Origin: CAIVSN01 sp031539165 | GTDB lineage: Bacteria > Patescibacteriota > Gracilibacteria > BD1-5 > UBA2023 | DNA length: 27,996 nt | Assembly (NCBI GenBank): GCA_031539165.1 | Contig: JAVKLK010000038.1 | Span: 1 to 27,996, forward strand | Direction of reading: 5' to 3' | Part shown: in pieces, positions 1-8,626 of the stretch | Position numbering within the stretch: the first letter of the stretch is position 1 | Layout: every line of letters starts with the position of its first letter | The notes under the pieces: model-generated | What the model was told of the DNA's origin: nothing | Databases searched by the model: none | Seen by the model: only the letters and a program-made list of their open reading frames with translations | Made by a program: the position numbers and the translations under genes

Positions 1-153
1 AAAATTAAAAAGCCCTTGACGAGATTTTTTGTATAAAAAATTTGTACACCTTGCCAGAGTGCAGTGCTATCACAAAAGATAACTGCAATGTTAAAAAGTT
101 TAGAGGTGAGTTTTTGACAAAATTTATGAGAGTTTCTCCATCAAGTGAGGCCA

Positions 154-204
154 CAAAAAATCCCCCGCACCGACAATACTCCTTTCTTGTCGTATGGTGG
201 GGGG
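154..204 (-). terminator. Rho-independent terminator of the small minus-strand gene
   Basis: Read on the minus strand, this is a G/C-rich hairpin followed by a T-run. The stem pairs CCCCC-CAC-CGACAA with TTGTCG-GTG-GGGGG, with a short bulge on each arm and a 10-nt loop, and is followed by ATTTTTT. It begins about 22 nt past the TGA at 227-229. Its position supports TGA as the true end of the small gene, because reading that TGA as glycine would carry translation through the whole hairpin. Confidence 0.8.
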
Positions 205-226
205 TAGAGAAGCAAACGTCCGAGAT

Positions 227-457
227 TCAGAGTCTGAACTCGTTCGAACTGCTGAGGTAGTAATCCTCTGTTTCATGGCGAATGCCGTTGCCGCGCAGGC
301 GAACCACAGCGGCCATGCCGGTATCGATCTGAAACGATACGTACCCTTGGGAGTCGGTAATTTTCTCGCCGGTAAGTCCAGAGGACTCCTTGCGGTAGAA
401 CACACTCACCCCGGATACGGGTTTACCACCTTTGAGTACACGAATCTGTACTGCCAT
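227..457 (-). CDS. Small Ig-like / carboxypeptidase-regulatory-like single-domain protein, apparently standard-code
   Basis: A 76-residue protein that looks like one small beta-sandwich domain of the Ig-like or carboxypeptidase-regulatory type: an N-terminal strand MAVQIRVLKGGKPVSGVSV, a central DSQGYVSFQI turn and strand, and no signal peptide or membrane helix. The start is fixed by a strong Shine-Dalgarno (AAGGAGG, about 6 nt before ATG), the only one in the window. It ends at TGA, with a rho-independent terminator about 22 nt later. Codon use differs from the neighbours: Arg is mostly CGC and Gly mostly GGC/GGT, whereas nearby genes favour CGA and GGA. By hand count its GC is about 53%, visibly above the surroundings. 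If TGA were Gly the frame would stay open to a TAA at 5-7 and the extension would not resemble a protein. Likely a recent import, possibly from a host bacterium, or an assembly artefact. Function unknown. Confidence 0.7.
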   Translation of the reverse strand: MAVQIRVLKGGKPVSGVSVFYRKESSGLTGEKITDSQGYVSFQIDTGMAAVVRLRGNGIRHETEDYYLSSSNEFRL

Positions 458-524
458 AAATGCCTCCTTTGCATGTGTTTGGCATGATTACTCTACAATA
501 ATTCTATTGTGTTGGCAAGAATTA
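458..524 (-). promoter_or_regulatory. Promoter and strong RBS for the small gene at 227-457
   Basis: Reading the minus strand, TTGCCA is followed 17 nt later by TAGAGT, then AAAGGAGG shortly before ATG. This sigma70-like arrangement with a full Shine-Dalgarno is unlike the RBS-less starts elsewhere in the window. Confidence 0.45.
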
Positions 525-644
525 GGAATCTTTTAAAGAGTCCATGCCAGAGGATTCTATTTTCCATAGAAGTTCATCTCGTTTATAAGAATTTTTTTGC
601 GGGTCTAAATGACTCTTTTGCATGCTTCCATTCGGAGATGAAAA

Positions 645-673
645 TTTGTTTTTCTCTTGAGAAATTCTATACT
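645..673 (+). promoter_or_regulatory. Possible promoter of the prenyl-synthase-like gene
   Basis: A TATACT box (668-673) lies 17 nt downstream of TTTGTT (645-650). It would start a transcript about 22-24 nt before the ATG at 703. No Shine-Dalgarno lies between them. The -35 match is weak. Confidence 0.35.
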
Positions 674-702
674 TGCCTTCTAGTTTATTTTATTTTCAAT
701 AG

Positions 703-1674
703 ATGAATTCTTATTCGATATGATCCGCGAGAAATTCGGATAGCTTTATTGAAATAGTTCAATCTTCCTTAATACAGAGAAATCCCGCTAAATATGCGGG
801 CTTTTTAAGCTCTCTGCACAAGTTGGATATTGTGCTTGGATTCATGAGGGTTCCACAAAGGAAGCTGAGACTGAGAATATTCTACCTCATTTATTATTTT
901 ATGCGCGTAATTGATGATGTCGTGGATGACGATATAGCCGATATGCTCCTCGAGCAAAGAATTATGTTTACAGATGCTATTATAAAGCTTCTTGAACAAA
1001 AAAATCTCACAAAGGAAGAAGCTGATTTAATCGGGGTAACCAAGGTAATGTGGGAAGAGATAGAACGTCATGTTTGACTAGTGGATTCCGAAAAAACCAT
1101 TCTTTCAGGCTGCCTTAAAATAGTGGCAAGTATGAAATATGATATGGATAGAATCACCGGAGAATTTCCATTTCAGAGCGAGAGCGATTTGAAACAACAT
1201 TTTCATATGCTTGATATTGAGGGGACCATCTGACCAACTGCAGCAATTCTTGGTTTAAGCCCTCAGGAAAGCCTTGCCATGCTTACTCCTTTATGAGAGG
1301 CTTCAAGAATTGCGTATAATTTGAGAGATTTACAAGAAGACGTTTCAAAAAGATTGTATAATATTTCGATAGAGGAGATGAGTGAGTTTGGGATTCAATA
1401 TTCTCAAGATGGAACTCTTTTGAGGAGTGCAGGTCTTCGAATGTGGATAGCTGAGCAAAAGAGGCAAATGATTCAGAAAATGTTTGAAACGAGAAACAGG
1501 CTCCGAGAAGAAAGGATATCCTTATCTTATTCTGATAGTTGAGTTCTCCGAGAGGGCTATAATTTTATTCTTAGGAAAATTATTCTCCCAAAGATGTATG
1601 AGAAGGAGATTTATTCTGTACATAGCCTTGCGATTGAGGGGACCACATCTTCTTTTCTAGTGGTCAATTTGTAA
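703..1674 (+). CDS. Squalene/phytoene synthase family protein (code 25)
   Basis: 323 residues when TGA is read as Gly at 721, 1075, 1231, 1294 and 1540; ends in TAA. It shows both aspartate-rich motifs of head-to-head prenyl synthases: DDVVDDD at residues 71-77, preceded by the typical YLIYYFMRVI helix, and NLRDLQED at 206-213. The upstream LGEASRIAYNLRD matches the family's LGxAxQxxNIxRD, with its glycine encoded by TGA, and IEGTIG matches xVAGxVG, also via TGA. Family members condense two C15 or C20 prenyl diphosphates to squalene- or phytoene-type products. ATG 703 is chosen because the frame is open from there through the conserved N-terminal helices; TTG 823 or ATG 844 would cut these off. 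No other isoprenoid gene is nearby, and such small-genome bacteria are generally thought to lack isoprenoid synthesis, so substrate and function are unclear. Both Asp motifs remain intact, which argues against decay. Confidence 0.8.
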
Positions 1675-1710
1675 GCGCCCCCCTTTACCTAGAGGGGCGC
1701 TCAGGTTTTT
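1674..1710 (+). terminator. Rho-independent terminator after the prenyl-synthase-like gene
   Basis: An 8-bp GC-rich stem, AGCGCCCC (1674-1681) with GGGGCGCT (1694-1701), closes a 12-nt loop and is followed by CAGGTTTTT. It starts inside the TAA stop codon of the upstream gene. Confidence 0.75.
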
Positions 1711-2060
1711 CGGAGGGCACAAAAAACCTGAATATCTATCCAGATTCGTAAAACAAAGTTGAGAAGTATTTAGAATTGTGGTCTTTGTATGTGTTTTGAT
1801 GGTGGTGTTCGTCGGGAGTATTTTGAACACTTGATTTCCACGATACAGGATCTCGATTTTGGCTTAATGAAGAAATTTGAGCGGTATGCCTAGTTTGATC
1901 TTGGAGGTTCTGAAAATTTCAAGATCGCACTGACGAAGAAGGAGTGGGTGTGGTATGGAATTGAGCAATTAGGGTAGAGTTCTAAGTAGTCATTTTTTTG
2001 CAAAAATCTAAAATTTATGAGAAACTATACAAGTTTCATTATCTCTAACTTGTTTTAAGT
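1675..2060. other. Stretch without a convincing gene; possible decayed ORF
   Basis: After the terminator there is a second inverted repeat: CAGGTTTTT (1702-1710) with AAAAACCTG (1722-1730). The rest has no convincing gene. One plus-strand frame reads like protein (REYFEHLISTIQDLDFGL, then LTKKEWVWYGIEQL), but it has no good start codon and is interrupted by TAG, which is a stop even in code 25. Another frame is open only if seven TGAs are read as Gly and is unusually Trp-rich, so it is probably chance. I read this as a remnant of a decayed gene of unknown family. Confidence 0.4.
1702..1730. repeat. Perfect 9-bp inverted repeat downstream of the terminator
   Basis: CAGGTTTTT at 1702-1710 and AAAAACCTG at 1722-1730 flank 11 nt. 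The left arm overlaps the T-run of the preceding terminator, so the two hairpins compete. It may act as an anti-terminator or 3'-end structure, or as a terminator for minus-strand transcription. Confidence 0.5.
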
Positions 2061-2807
2061 ATGACCGATAAATGCGAGGCTGCAAAAGAAGCGGGGAAGA
2101 AGCGTAGAACTGTCTGAAATATTGAGGTGGACGGAAATAACCGCGAGAACGTAAATCTTTCGGCTGGAAACGTTGATATTTCTGGGAATAATCTTTCAAA
2201 CGTGGTTGTAAATGCAGGAAATGTTGATATCACTCGTGACAATGAAGGAGTTATAACCTCCAGAGCTGGAAACGTTGATATCCGTGGAAAGAATGCCCCC
2301 TGAGCTCACGTATGTGCTGTAGCTGGAAATATTGACGTAGGAGTGAACCAATGAGTGCTTACCGTAAAAGCAGGGACACTTAAAATTGGAAATTTACTTT
2401 CTGTAACCGCGGGGAACCGAAATTCCAGCACAGCCATTTCCTATGGAAACAATTCCGTAACCGTTGACGGAAATAATGTGTCTATTTCCGGATCTAGTAC
2501 GGTTTGCATCAACGGTGAATGCATGACGATGGAAGATGTTCGGAATGCTAAGAAAAAGAAAGCTGAAAAGAGCAGTTCTAACTCAATCAACCCGGAACTT
2601 TCCGTCAATAATGAACTGCGTTTCGATCTTACAGCATCAAGAGTGGAATATAAAGGCGCTCAATATTTATTGGAGGCGGGTGGGGATAAGAAGCTTGGTG
2701 ATTATGTTTTCCGGAAAACTCCTGCTAACACAGTAGAAGTTCTCTATAAAGGACAAAAAATAACCTATTCTTCGCAAGAAGGCGCTCGGGTTGAAGCAGT
2801 AAAATAA
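2061..2807 (+). CDS. Repeat protein with AGNVDI-type beta-solenoid-like repeats (code 25)
   Basis: 248 residues with TGA read as Gly at 2115, 2301 and 2352; ends in TAA just before a terminator. After a short basic N-terminus come tandem units centred on SAGNVDISG, NAGNVDITR, RAGNVDIRG, VAGNIDVG and KAGTLKIGN. They start at 2163, 2214, 2265, 2322 and 2370, giving unit lengths of 17, 17, 19 and 16 residues, and are followed by a degenerate VTVDGNNVSISG stretch with CINGEC. Regular short beta units with Gly/Asn turns suggest a right-handed beta-solenoid. The C-terminal part (from about residue 175) is a different, non-repetitive domain. There is no signal peptide or membrane helix, so it is probably cytosolic unless exported by another route. 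ATG 2061 is the first start after an in-frame TAA at 2046. I do not recognise the family. Confidence 0.75.
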
Positions 2808-2828
2808 TGAAATGAAGGCTGAAAGACT

Positions 2829-2865
2829 AAAAAAACGCAGTTCATAACTTGATCTGCGTTTTTTT
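2829..2865. terminator. Bidirectional rho-independent terminator
   Basis: Perfect 12-bp stem: AAAAAAACGCAG (2829-2840) with CTGCGTTTTTTT (2854-2865) around a 13-nt loop. The A-run and T-run flank the stem, so it can end plus-strand transcription from the repeat-protein gene and minus-strand transcription from tRNA-Phe. Confidence 0.85.
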
Positions 2866-2877
2866 GATGGAATTCAT

Positions 2878-2900
2878 TGGCTCCATCTATCTGATTCGAA
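2878..2900 (-). pseudogene. 3'-terminal tRNA fragment abutting tRNA-Phe
   Basis: Read on the minus strand, TTCGAAT is followed by exactly 16 nt ending in GCCA. That is the layout of a tRNA T-loop, the 3' half of the T-stem (CAGAT), the 3' acceptor strand (AGATGGA), a discriminator G and CCA. The five bases before it (CATAG, from the end of tRNA-Phe) do not pair with CAGAT, so no complete tRNA exists. It is the tail of a second tRNA gene, lying a few bases past the tRNA-Phe CCA. Confidence 0.55.
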
Positions 2901-2903
2901 CTA

Positions 2904-2978
2904 TGGTGGCGAGGAGTAGAATCGAACTACCGACACAAGGCTTTTCAGGCCTCTGCTCTACCACTGAGCTACCCCGCC
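2904..2978 (-). tRNA. tRNA-Phe (GAA)
   Basis: A complete cloverleaf on the minus strand. The 5' acceptor strand GGCGGGG pairs with CCTCGCC (one G-T). The D-arm is GCTC/GAGC. The anticodon arm is GAGGC-CTGAAAA-GCCTT with anticodon GAA, so it decodes UUC/UUU. The T-arm is GGTAG-TTCGATT-CTACT. The discriminator is A and CCA is genomically encoded. It lies between accessory-looking DNA and dnaE. Confidence 0.93.
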
Positions 2979-3044
2979 AAAGGGAATGTGCCCGCGTATC
3001 TTATGAAAAAGTACACGGAGCGCAAACATTTTTTCAAAAACCCT

Positions 3045-6000
3045 TTAGCTCACTTCTTTTTCTCGCGGTACAAACCCCGTCCATCGTTTCTTCGCCCATT
3101 CAACCACATGATGCGGATCAGACACGGAAAGTTTGGTATCAATTCTCTTCCCAGAAATCTCGATATGAATAGGAGTGAGTCCGGGTTTGCTCATGAGAAA
3201 AGATTTTAGGTCAATGAGGTCTTGCTTACTTGCTCCACTTGGAATCGGGAGTAAAAAGGGCTTCATTTGGGCTTCATTCCCCCCCAGAGCAGCGATTCTA
3301 TTGAGTTTTCCTCGCACTCGATGAGACGAATCAAATAAATCCATTTCCTGTGCTTGTTTCCGAAGAGTAGAGATAGAATGAGATTTAATCGTGCTTGCCA
3401 CCACAGAGATTTCCCCATTTTCTGAATTGCATTTTAGGAACCCTTCTACCAGAAGGACGGAGTCTTCTATCAAAAGAGGGCTCAGGATATCGTAATCCTT
3501 CGGAAACACGACAACACTGAATTTGAAGTCGATTCCTTCACATTGTCCAACTGCCATGAGTTTCCCTGTCTTAGTCTGAATTTTGCGAATTCCTGTGAGA
3601 AGTCCGAGGTATTTGACGCGTGTTTGTTTCTCGCGTTCTTTTTTGACGGGTATATCGGCTTCAGGGGTTGGCACGTTTATAGGGGCGACTCTTTGCATCC
3701 CGTCAGTTCCGAGAGCTGGTGAAACTGAGCGATCCTCTCCCATTCATTCTTCTGGTGAAATAGGAGTCTCCTCCATGGCAAATGCACGATTTTGCTCTGA
3801 GGTTTCAAAGTCTTTCAAAAATTGCAGAGCGAATTCACGACCAATCGATCGTTTATCAATGAAGGGTTTCAGTCCATCAAGCCCATGACCAGAAACACTG
3901 TATCCAATGCTTTGCTTCTCTCCTTTGATTCTCTCTTCAAAAGACATGGGCTCTGAAGTCTCAAGGCTGAACTGCAGGTGTCAGAAATCCGAATTTTCTG
4001 GGAGGTCGAAGAGTCCGATTTGAGAGCTCTCCTTTTTCTTTTCTAACTCTTTTGCATAAGCAGTCATCTTGCTGATGGATTTCATCAGACTAGCCCGTTC
4101 TCCAAATCGGTCGAGCGCTCCCGAGAGAATGAGTGCCTCAAGAGACTTCTTGTTGATAACATCGCCGTTTGTTCGGCTCATAAGCTCAAGGAGCGACTCG
4201 TAGGGTTTATCTTCTCGTCCTTTCCGAATTGACTCGATAGGACCATCTCCGAGTCCCTTGACTGCCTTCAATCCAAAACGAATGTGGTGTGCATCGATAT
4301 AGGTGAAATGCTTTTTTGATTCGTTTATGTCAGGGGGAAGTATTTCAATTCCCTTGCTCGCACATTCGTCAATTTCCAGAGTAATTCGCTCGGTATCATC
4401 TTCATCCGATACCATGAGAGCGGTCATGAATTCAGCAGGGAAGTACGCCTTAAGATAGGCGGTTTGATAGGAAATCATGGAGTAACATGCCGCATGTGAT
4501 TTGTTGAATCCGTATCCAGCAAATGGCTCGATAATATCTTCGAATATATAGCGTGCGAGTTCCCCCGTATGTCCTTGAGCATTTGCAGCAGTAATGAACT
4601 TTTCTTTTTGCTCCATGAGGAGGTCCATTTTTTTCTTTCCAATCGCACGTCGGAGAATGTCCGCCTCACCGAGAGAGAATCCCGCAAATGCCTGAACCAA
4701 TTGCATGATTTGCTCTTGATATACCGCAATTCCCTGAGTTGGACGAAGAATCGCCTCAAGCGATGGATGAGGGTAGGATACTTTTTCTTTCCCGTGTTTT
4801 CGTGCGATATACGTTGGGATATAGGCAAGAGGACCAGGACGGTACAGAGATACCATTACGATAATATCTTCGAAGGTATTCGGCTTCAATTCTCGAAGGT
4901 ATTTTCGCATTCCAGACGATTCAAACTGGAATACTCCCGTTGTATCACCATCGGCAAAAACCTTGAATACTTTTTTGTCTTCAAAATTCAAACGCAGGAG
5001 ATCAATATCTTTTCCTTGGCTTTCTTTGATGATCTTACAGCATCGCTTCATGATGGAAAGATTTCGTAGACCGAGAAAATCCATCTTCAGAAGCCCGAGA
5101 TCTTCGAGGGGATACTGAGAAAGTTGAGTTACTATGGACTGTGTATCCTTCGGAGGGTGTTGGAGGGCACAGTAGTTCGTCATTGGCTCTGGTGCAATGA
5201 TTACGGCACAGGCATGGACTCCAAGTTGTCGAACGGATCACTCCAGTTTCAGAGCCTGATCAATGACTTTATGGTATCGGTCGTCCGTCTGATATGCTTG
5301 CCGAAACTCCACTGATTCTTCCAGGGCATCTGCCAGTTTTGTCCCGGGACGAGAAGGAATGAGTCCCGCGAGTAGGTTCATTTCACTAAAAGGAATTCCG
5401 AGTGCTTTTCCTGCATCTTTCACCGCAGCTCGTGCTGCCATGGTTCCAAAGGTGCATATCTGTGCTACTCGGTCTGCTCCGTATTTTTCTCGTACGTATT
5501 CGAGCACTCGGTCTCGATCTTCATCGGCAAAGTCCACGTCAATATCTGGCATGGAGATACGTGCTGGATTGAGGAATCGTTCAAAGAGGAGTCCGTAGGG
5601 GAGAGGGTCAATGTCAGTAATTCCAGAAAGGTATGCCAGTATCGCTCCAGCAGCAGATCCTCGACCAGGGCCAACGGGGATGTCGTTATTTTTGGCCCAG
5701 TTGATAAAGTCCGAGACGATATTGAAGTATCCGTTAAACCCCATGAGATCCACCACCGTGAGTTCATACTCAAGTCTATCTACTTGCTCTCGTTGTTTCG
5801 GGTTAAGCGTTTCAAGGATTTCTTTTTTTCGAGGAGTTTGATAGGAAATAGACCGCTCTATGAGTTCCTCGAGCTTCATATCTGATAATTTCTTTTCGGA
5901 AGGTCAGATATCTCTCTTGTGCACAAATTCTGTAATGATGTCTTCCGATATTCCGAAGTCGTATCGTGTATTGAGTCCTCGATAGCACAATCGTCGCAGA

Positions 6001-6944
6001 TTCCATTCTTCATTTGAGAGTCGAAGCAATCCTTGAGGAAGAGAAGCGAGATATGCTTGATACTCTTTCTCCACTTCTGAGTCCAGCTCAAAATTAGGAA
6101 TGAGTGTTTTCCCATAAGGAATTACGATATCGATTGAGTCAGCAATTTTCACAGAATTCTTCACGGCTTCTGGTACATGGGCAAAAATTTCTGCCATTTC
6201 TTCTGGACTTCGCAGAGAGTAGTTTCCTTCAATGAGAGTTGCTCTGTCTGGGTCTTCAATCGAACGTCCATCGTTGATACAGGAGAGCAGGTCTTGAGCT
6301 TCCGCATCTTCGAGTGAGAGGTAGTAGCAGTCGTTTGTTGCGACAATCGGCAATCCATGTTCTCGTGAAAGTTTTACAAGAACATCATTAATCTTTGTTT
6401 GGGCTCCTTGTTCTGGGTGTTCGATAACTTCAAGATAGAAATTTTCTTCTCCAAATACGGATTGGTAGGCGCGAATTCGCTGCAAAATAAACTCAGAAGA
6501 TTTTCCTGTCGCAACATGTTGCCCGATTTCTCCGAGGTGATTTCCCGAAAGAGCAATCAGATGAGAAGAATACTCTTTGAGTATATCAAAATCGATTCTT
6601 GGCTTGAAGTAGAACCCAGTCAGGTATGATTGCGTGACGAGCTGAATCAGGTTTCGGTACCCTTCTATATTTTTTGCGAGAAGAACGAGCTGGTAGGTGT
6701 GATTGTCTTTGTCTTTATTCCCTCGTCCCTTGCTAGCAAGAGTGAACTCTACTCCGATGATTGGCTTGATTCCCGCCTCCTTTGCGTACTTATAGAATTC
6801 AAATGCTCCGTATAAATTCCCCGCATCAGTCATTGCAACAGCAGGCATACCAAGTTCTTTTGCTCGAGCAACAAGCTTTTTTGGAGTTCCAAGCCCTTGA
6901 AGGAAAGAGTAATGTGTATGGGTATGAAGGTGAACGAAAGACAT
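3045..6944 (-). CDS. dnaE: DNA polymerase III alpha subunit (code 25)
   Basis: The replicative DNA polymerase catalytic subunit, 1299 residues (bacterial DnaE is usually about 1150-1200). TGA encodes Gly at 5904, 5238, 3981 and 3744; the stop is TAA. Domain order: N-terminal PHP domain with its histidine cluster HLHTHTH (residues 5-11); polymerase core with PVGPGRGSAAGAIL, MPDIDVDF (catalytic-type Asp 467 and 469) and the third acidic residue in KMDFLGLRNL (Asp 622); finger and helix-hairpin-helix regions (YNFNKSHA-like GYGFNKSHAACYS); then an OB-fold-type segment (RVKYLGLLTGIRKI) and a C-terminal tail. The TGA at 5238 gives LEGVIRQLGVHACAV, matching the family's LEGxxRxxGxHAAG. The standard code would split it into at least five fragments. 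The PHP histidines look retained, so metal-dependent proofreading is possible. Transcribed divergently from the kinase gene; no Shine-Dalgarno. Confidence 0.95.
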
Positions 6945-7008
6945 TTCAGAAAAGAAGAGCAGAAGTCTTGAGTGTAGTGGTTTTTGTTGGAAATTAAAGT
7001 CCTTTTAC

Positions 7009-7036
7009 TTGAGAAAACGAAACTTCTCTCCATACT
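7009..7036 (+). promoter_or_regulatory. Promoter giving a probably leaderless kinase mRNA
   Basis: TTGAGA (7009-7014), a 16-nt spacer, then CATACT (7031-7036). The expected transcription start, 7 nt downstream, coincides with the A of the ATG at 7043. There is no room for a ribosome binding site, so the mRNA is probably leaderless. Confidence 0.55.
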
Positions 7037-7042
7037 GAGCGC

Positions 7043-7609
7043 ATGCAAAAAACCTTTGAAAACATCATTCTTGCCATTGTTGGCCCCATCGGTTCAGGCA
7101 AGGGAACCGCTTCAAGTTTTCTTGAGCGACGATATGCGGCAAAAACATTTAAATCCTCGGGTCCGCTTCGAGAGGTGTTGGAGGTTTTGCACCTTGAAGT
7201 CAATCGTGAGCATATGCAACTTCTTTCTCGAGTATTGCGTGAGAATTTTGGTCAGGATATTTTGGCCCATATTGGGAAGCATCGAATTACGACAGCTCCA
7301 GCGCGGATCAATATTATTGATGGAGCTCGTCGACTTGACGATATTTCCCCGTTTCAGGATCAGGAAAATTTCTTCCTCATTTATGTTGATGCTCAAACGG
7401 AGACTCGATACAATCGGATTGTTGCTCGTGCTGAGAATGGGGGGGATAGAGAAAAATCGTACGACGAGTTTCTTCGTGAAGAGACTTCTGAGGCGGAGAT
7501 GCGAACGCAAGAGCTCAAAGCGATAGCAGATTTTGTTGTTGATAATTCCAAAGAAGAATCTGATTTCACGGATGCAATAGAATCCATAGTTTCACAGCTG
7601 CTCGCGTAA
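7043..7609 (+). CDS. P-loop nucleotide kinase-like protein (adenylate/dephospho-CoA kinase-like)
   Basis: 188 residues with no in-frame TGA, the only intact gene here with none; ends in TAA. The Walker A motif GPIGSGKGT (residues 14-22) is of the nucleotide-kinase type. The following KTFKSSGPLREVLEVL resembles the substrate-binding helix of NMP or dephospho-CoA kinases. INIIDGARRLDDI supplies a strand ending in Asp and then Arg (Walker B-like), and an Arg-rich lid-like segment (TRYNRIVARAENGGDR) follows, consistent with phosphoryl transfer to a nucleotide-like substrate. The exact substrate cannot be assigned. It is divergent from dnaE across 98 bp, which may link its expression to replication and dNTP supply (inference). 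Cytosolic; no membrane segment. Confidence 0.75.
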   Translation: MQKTFENIILAIVGPIGSGKGTASSFLERRYAAKTFKSSGPLREVLEVLHLEVNREHMQLLSRVLRENFGQDILAHIGKHRITTAPARINIIDGARRLDDISPFQDQENFFLIYVDAQTETRYNRIVARAENGGDREKSYDEFLREETSEAEMRTQELKAIADFVVDNSKEESDFTDAIESIVSQLLA

Positions 7610-7636
7610 TTTTTCTTTGTTTTTTCTTGGGTCCTC

Positions 7637-7666
7637 TTGGAAAATTCGATAGACTGCTCGTATATT
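7637..7666 (+). promoter_or_regulatory. Possible promoter of the moxR-DUF58-dprA-murG run
   Basis: TTGGAA (7637-7642), an 18-nt spacer and TATATT (7661-7666) precede the moxR ATG at 7685 by 18 nt. No Shine-Dalgarno is seen. The next three genes follow with overlaps or a 16-nt gap, so this could drive all four. Confidence 0.4.
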
Positions 7667-7684
7667 TCTTTTGTTGAGTCCCGC

Positions 7685-8626
7685 ATGAGAACACTCCATC
7701 AAGCATATCGTGAATTGCAGGCTATACTTCCTGCCTATATCGTGAATCAGTCAGAGCTCACGGATGTATGTTTTGTCAGCCTTCTTGCAGGAGGACACAT
7801 ACTTCTTGTTGGTCCTCCTGGAGTGGCGAAAACTCGGTCAGCCAATGTACTCGCACACGCGCTTGGATTGCCCTACAAGCGAATTCAATTCACCGCTGAT
7901 TTACTTCCATCTGATATTGTTGGCGCGGAAATATTTGATCCAAAAAATCGTGAATTCATCATCAAGCTTGGGCCAATATACAGTTCGTTTATTCTTGCTG
8001 ATGAAATAAACAGAGCCCCTCCAAAAGTTCAGTCTGCTTTGCTCGAGGCAATGCAGGAACGACAGATAACTCTTGCCTGAGAGCAAAGAAAACTCCCGGA
8101 TATGTTTTTTGTAGTGGCAACAATGAATCCGTACGATGGAGTAGGGACCTATACGCTCCCAGAAGCAACCTTGGATCGATTCATTCTTTCGTATGAATTA
8201 GGATATCCGTCCGTTGATATGGAAGTTGCCATTCTTTCTCAAAGTAAGGAAAAGTGATTCCCGGATGTATTTTGTACAGAGGAAGAGTTACGAGAATGGA
8301 AACGTCAGTCTGAGGAGGATGTTTTTGTAGATGAGAAAATACTCCACTATATCGCTCGTATTATGGAAAGAGTACGTGGGCTTTCTGGGGATACCCTCAT
8401 TTCTGGGATAAGTACCCGAGCAGCATTGGCACTTCTTGCTTGCGCCAAAGCCTATGCCCTTATTCAGGGGAGAGACTTCGTCATACCAGAAGATGTGAAA
8501 TATCTCGCTCCATTCATTTTGAGGCATAGAATCACTCTCACTCATGCAAGTGTTGCACGGGGAATGACCGTTCAGGAATGTATCCGTCAGATACTTGATA
8601 TCCCGGTGGAACATGAGAACTCGTAA
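7685..8626 (+). CDS. MoxR-family AAA+ ATPase (code 25)
   Basis: 313 residues, normal for MoxR. TGA encodes Gly at 8078 and 8255; ends in TAA. Walker A is GPPGVAKT (43-50), Walker B with the helix after it is FILADEINRAPPKVQSALLE (102-121), sensor 1 lies in ATMNPYDGVGTYTLPEA, and GISTRA is the sensor-2-type arginine region. The TGA at residue 132 restores ITLAGEQ, where MoxR proteins have an acidic Gly-Glu turn. MoxR ATPases act as chaperone-like remodelers, usually with a DUF58 partner and a vWA-domain protein. The DUF58 gene overlaps it by 14 nt here, supporting a functional pair; no vWA gene is in the window. ATG 7685 is preferred to an in-frame TTG at 7637, which would add 16 residues absent from the family and overlap the promoter. 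Confidence 0.92.

Noticed and set aside
194..487. Plus-strand ORF opposite the small gene at 227-457
   Set aside because: It is the complement of a gene with a strong Shine-Dalgarno, promoter and terminator, and its own translation has no protein-like pattern.
509..706. Plus-strand ORF of 65 codons upstream of the prenyl-synthase-like gene
   Set aside because: It ends at TGA, reads on to TAG under code 25, overlaps the next gene out of frame, and has no family-like pattern. A short downstream RYDPRE string resembles transposase C-termini, but nothing else in the frame supports a transposase.
785..807. CCCGC / GCGGG hairpin followed by CTTTTTAA, resembling a rho-independent terminator
   Set aside because: It lies inside the open frame of the prenyl-synthase-like gene starting at ATG 703, whose upstream codons read as plausible protein. 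The stem is only 5 bp. A mid-gene chance hairpin is more likely, though attenuation is not excluded.
1752..1986. Plus-strand frame open only if seven TGAs are read as Gly
   Set aside because: No ATG start, extreme TGA and Trp content, and a competing frame in the same place. With only two stop codons in code 25, long chance frames are expected.
4569..5069. Long plus-strand ORF of 166 codons within dnaE
   Set aside because: It is antisense to the conserved polymerase core, and its composition is that of a reverse-complement shadow.
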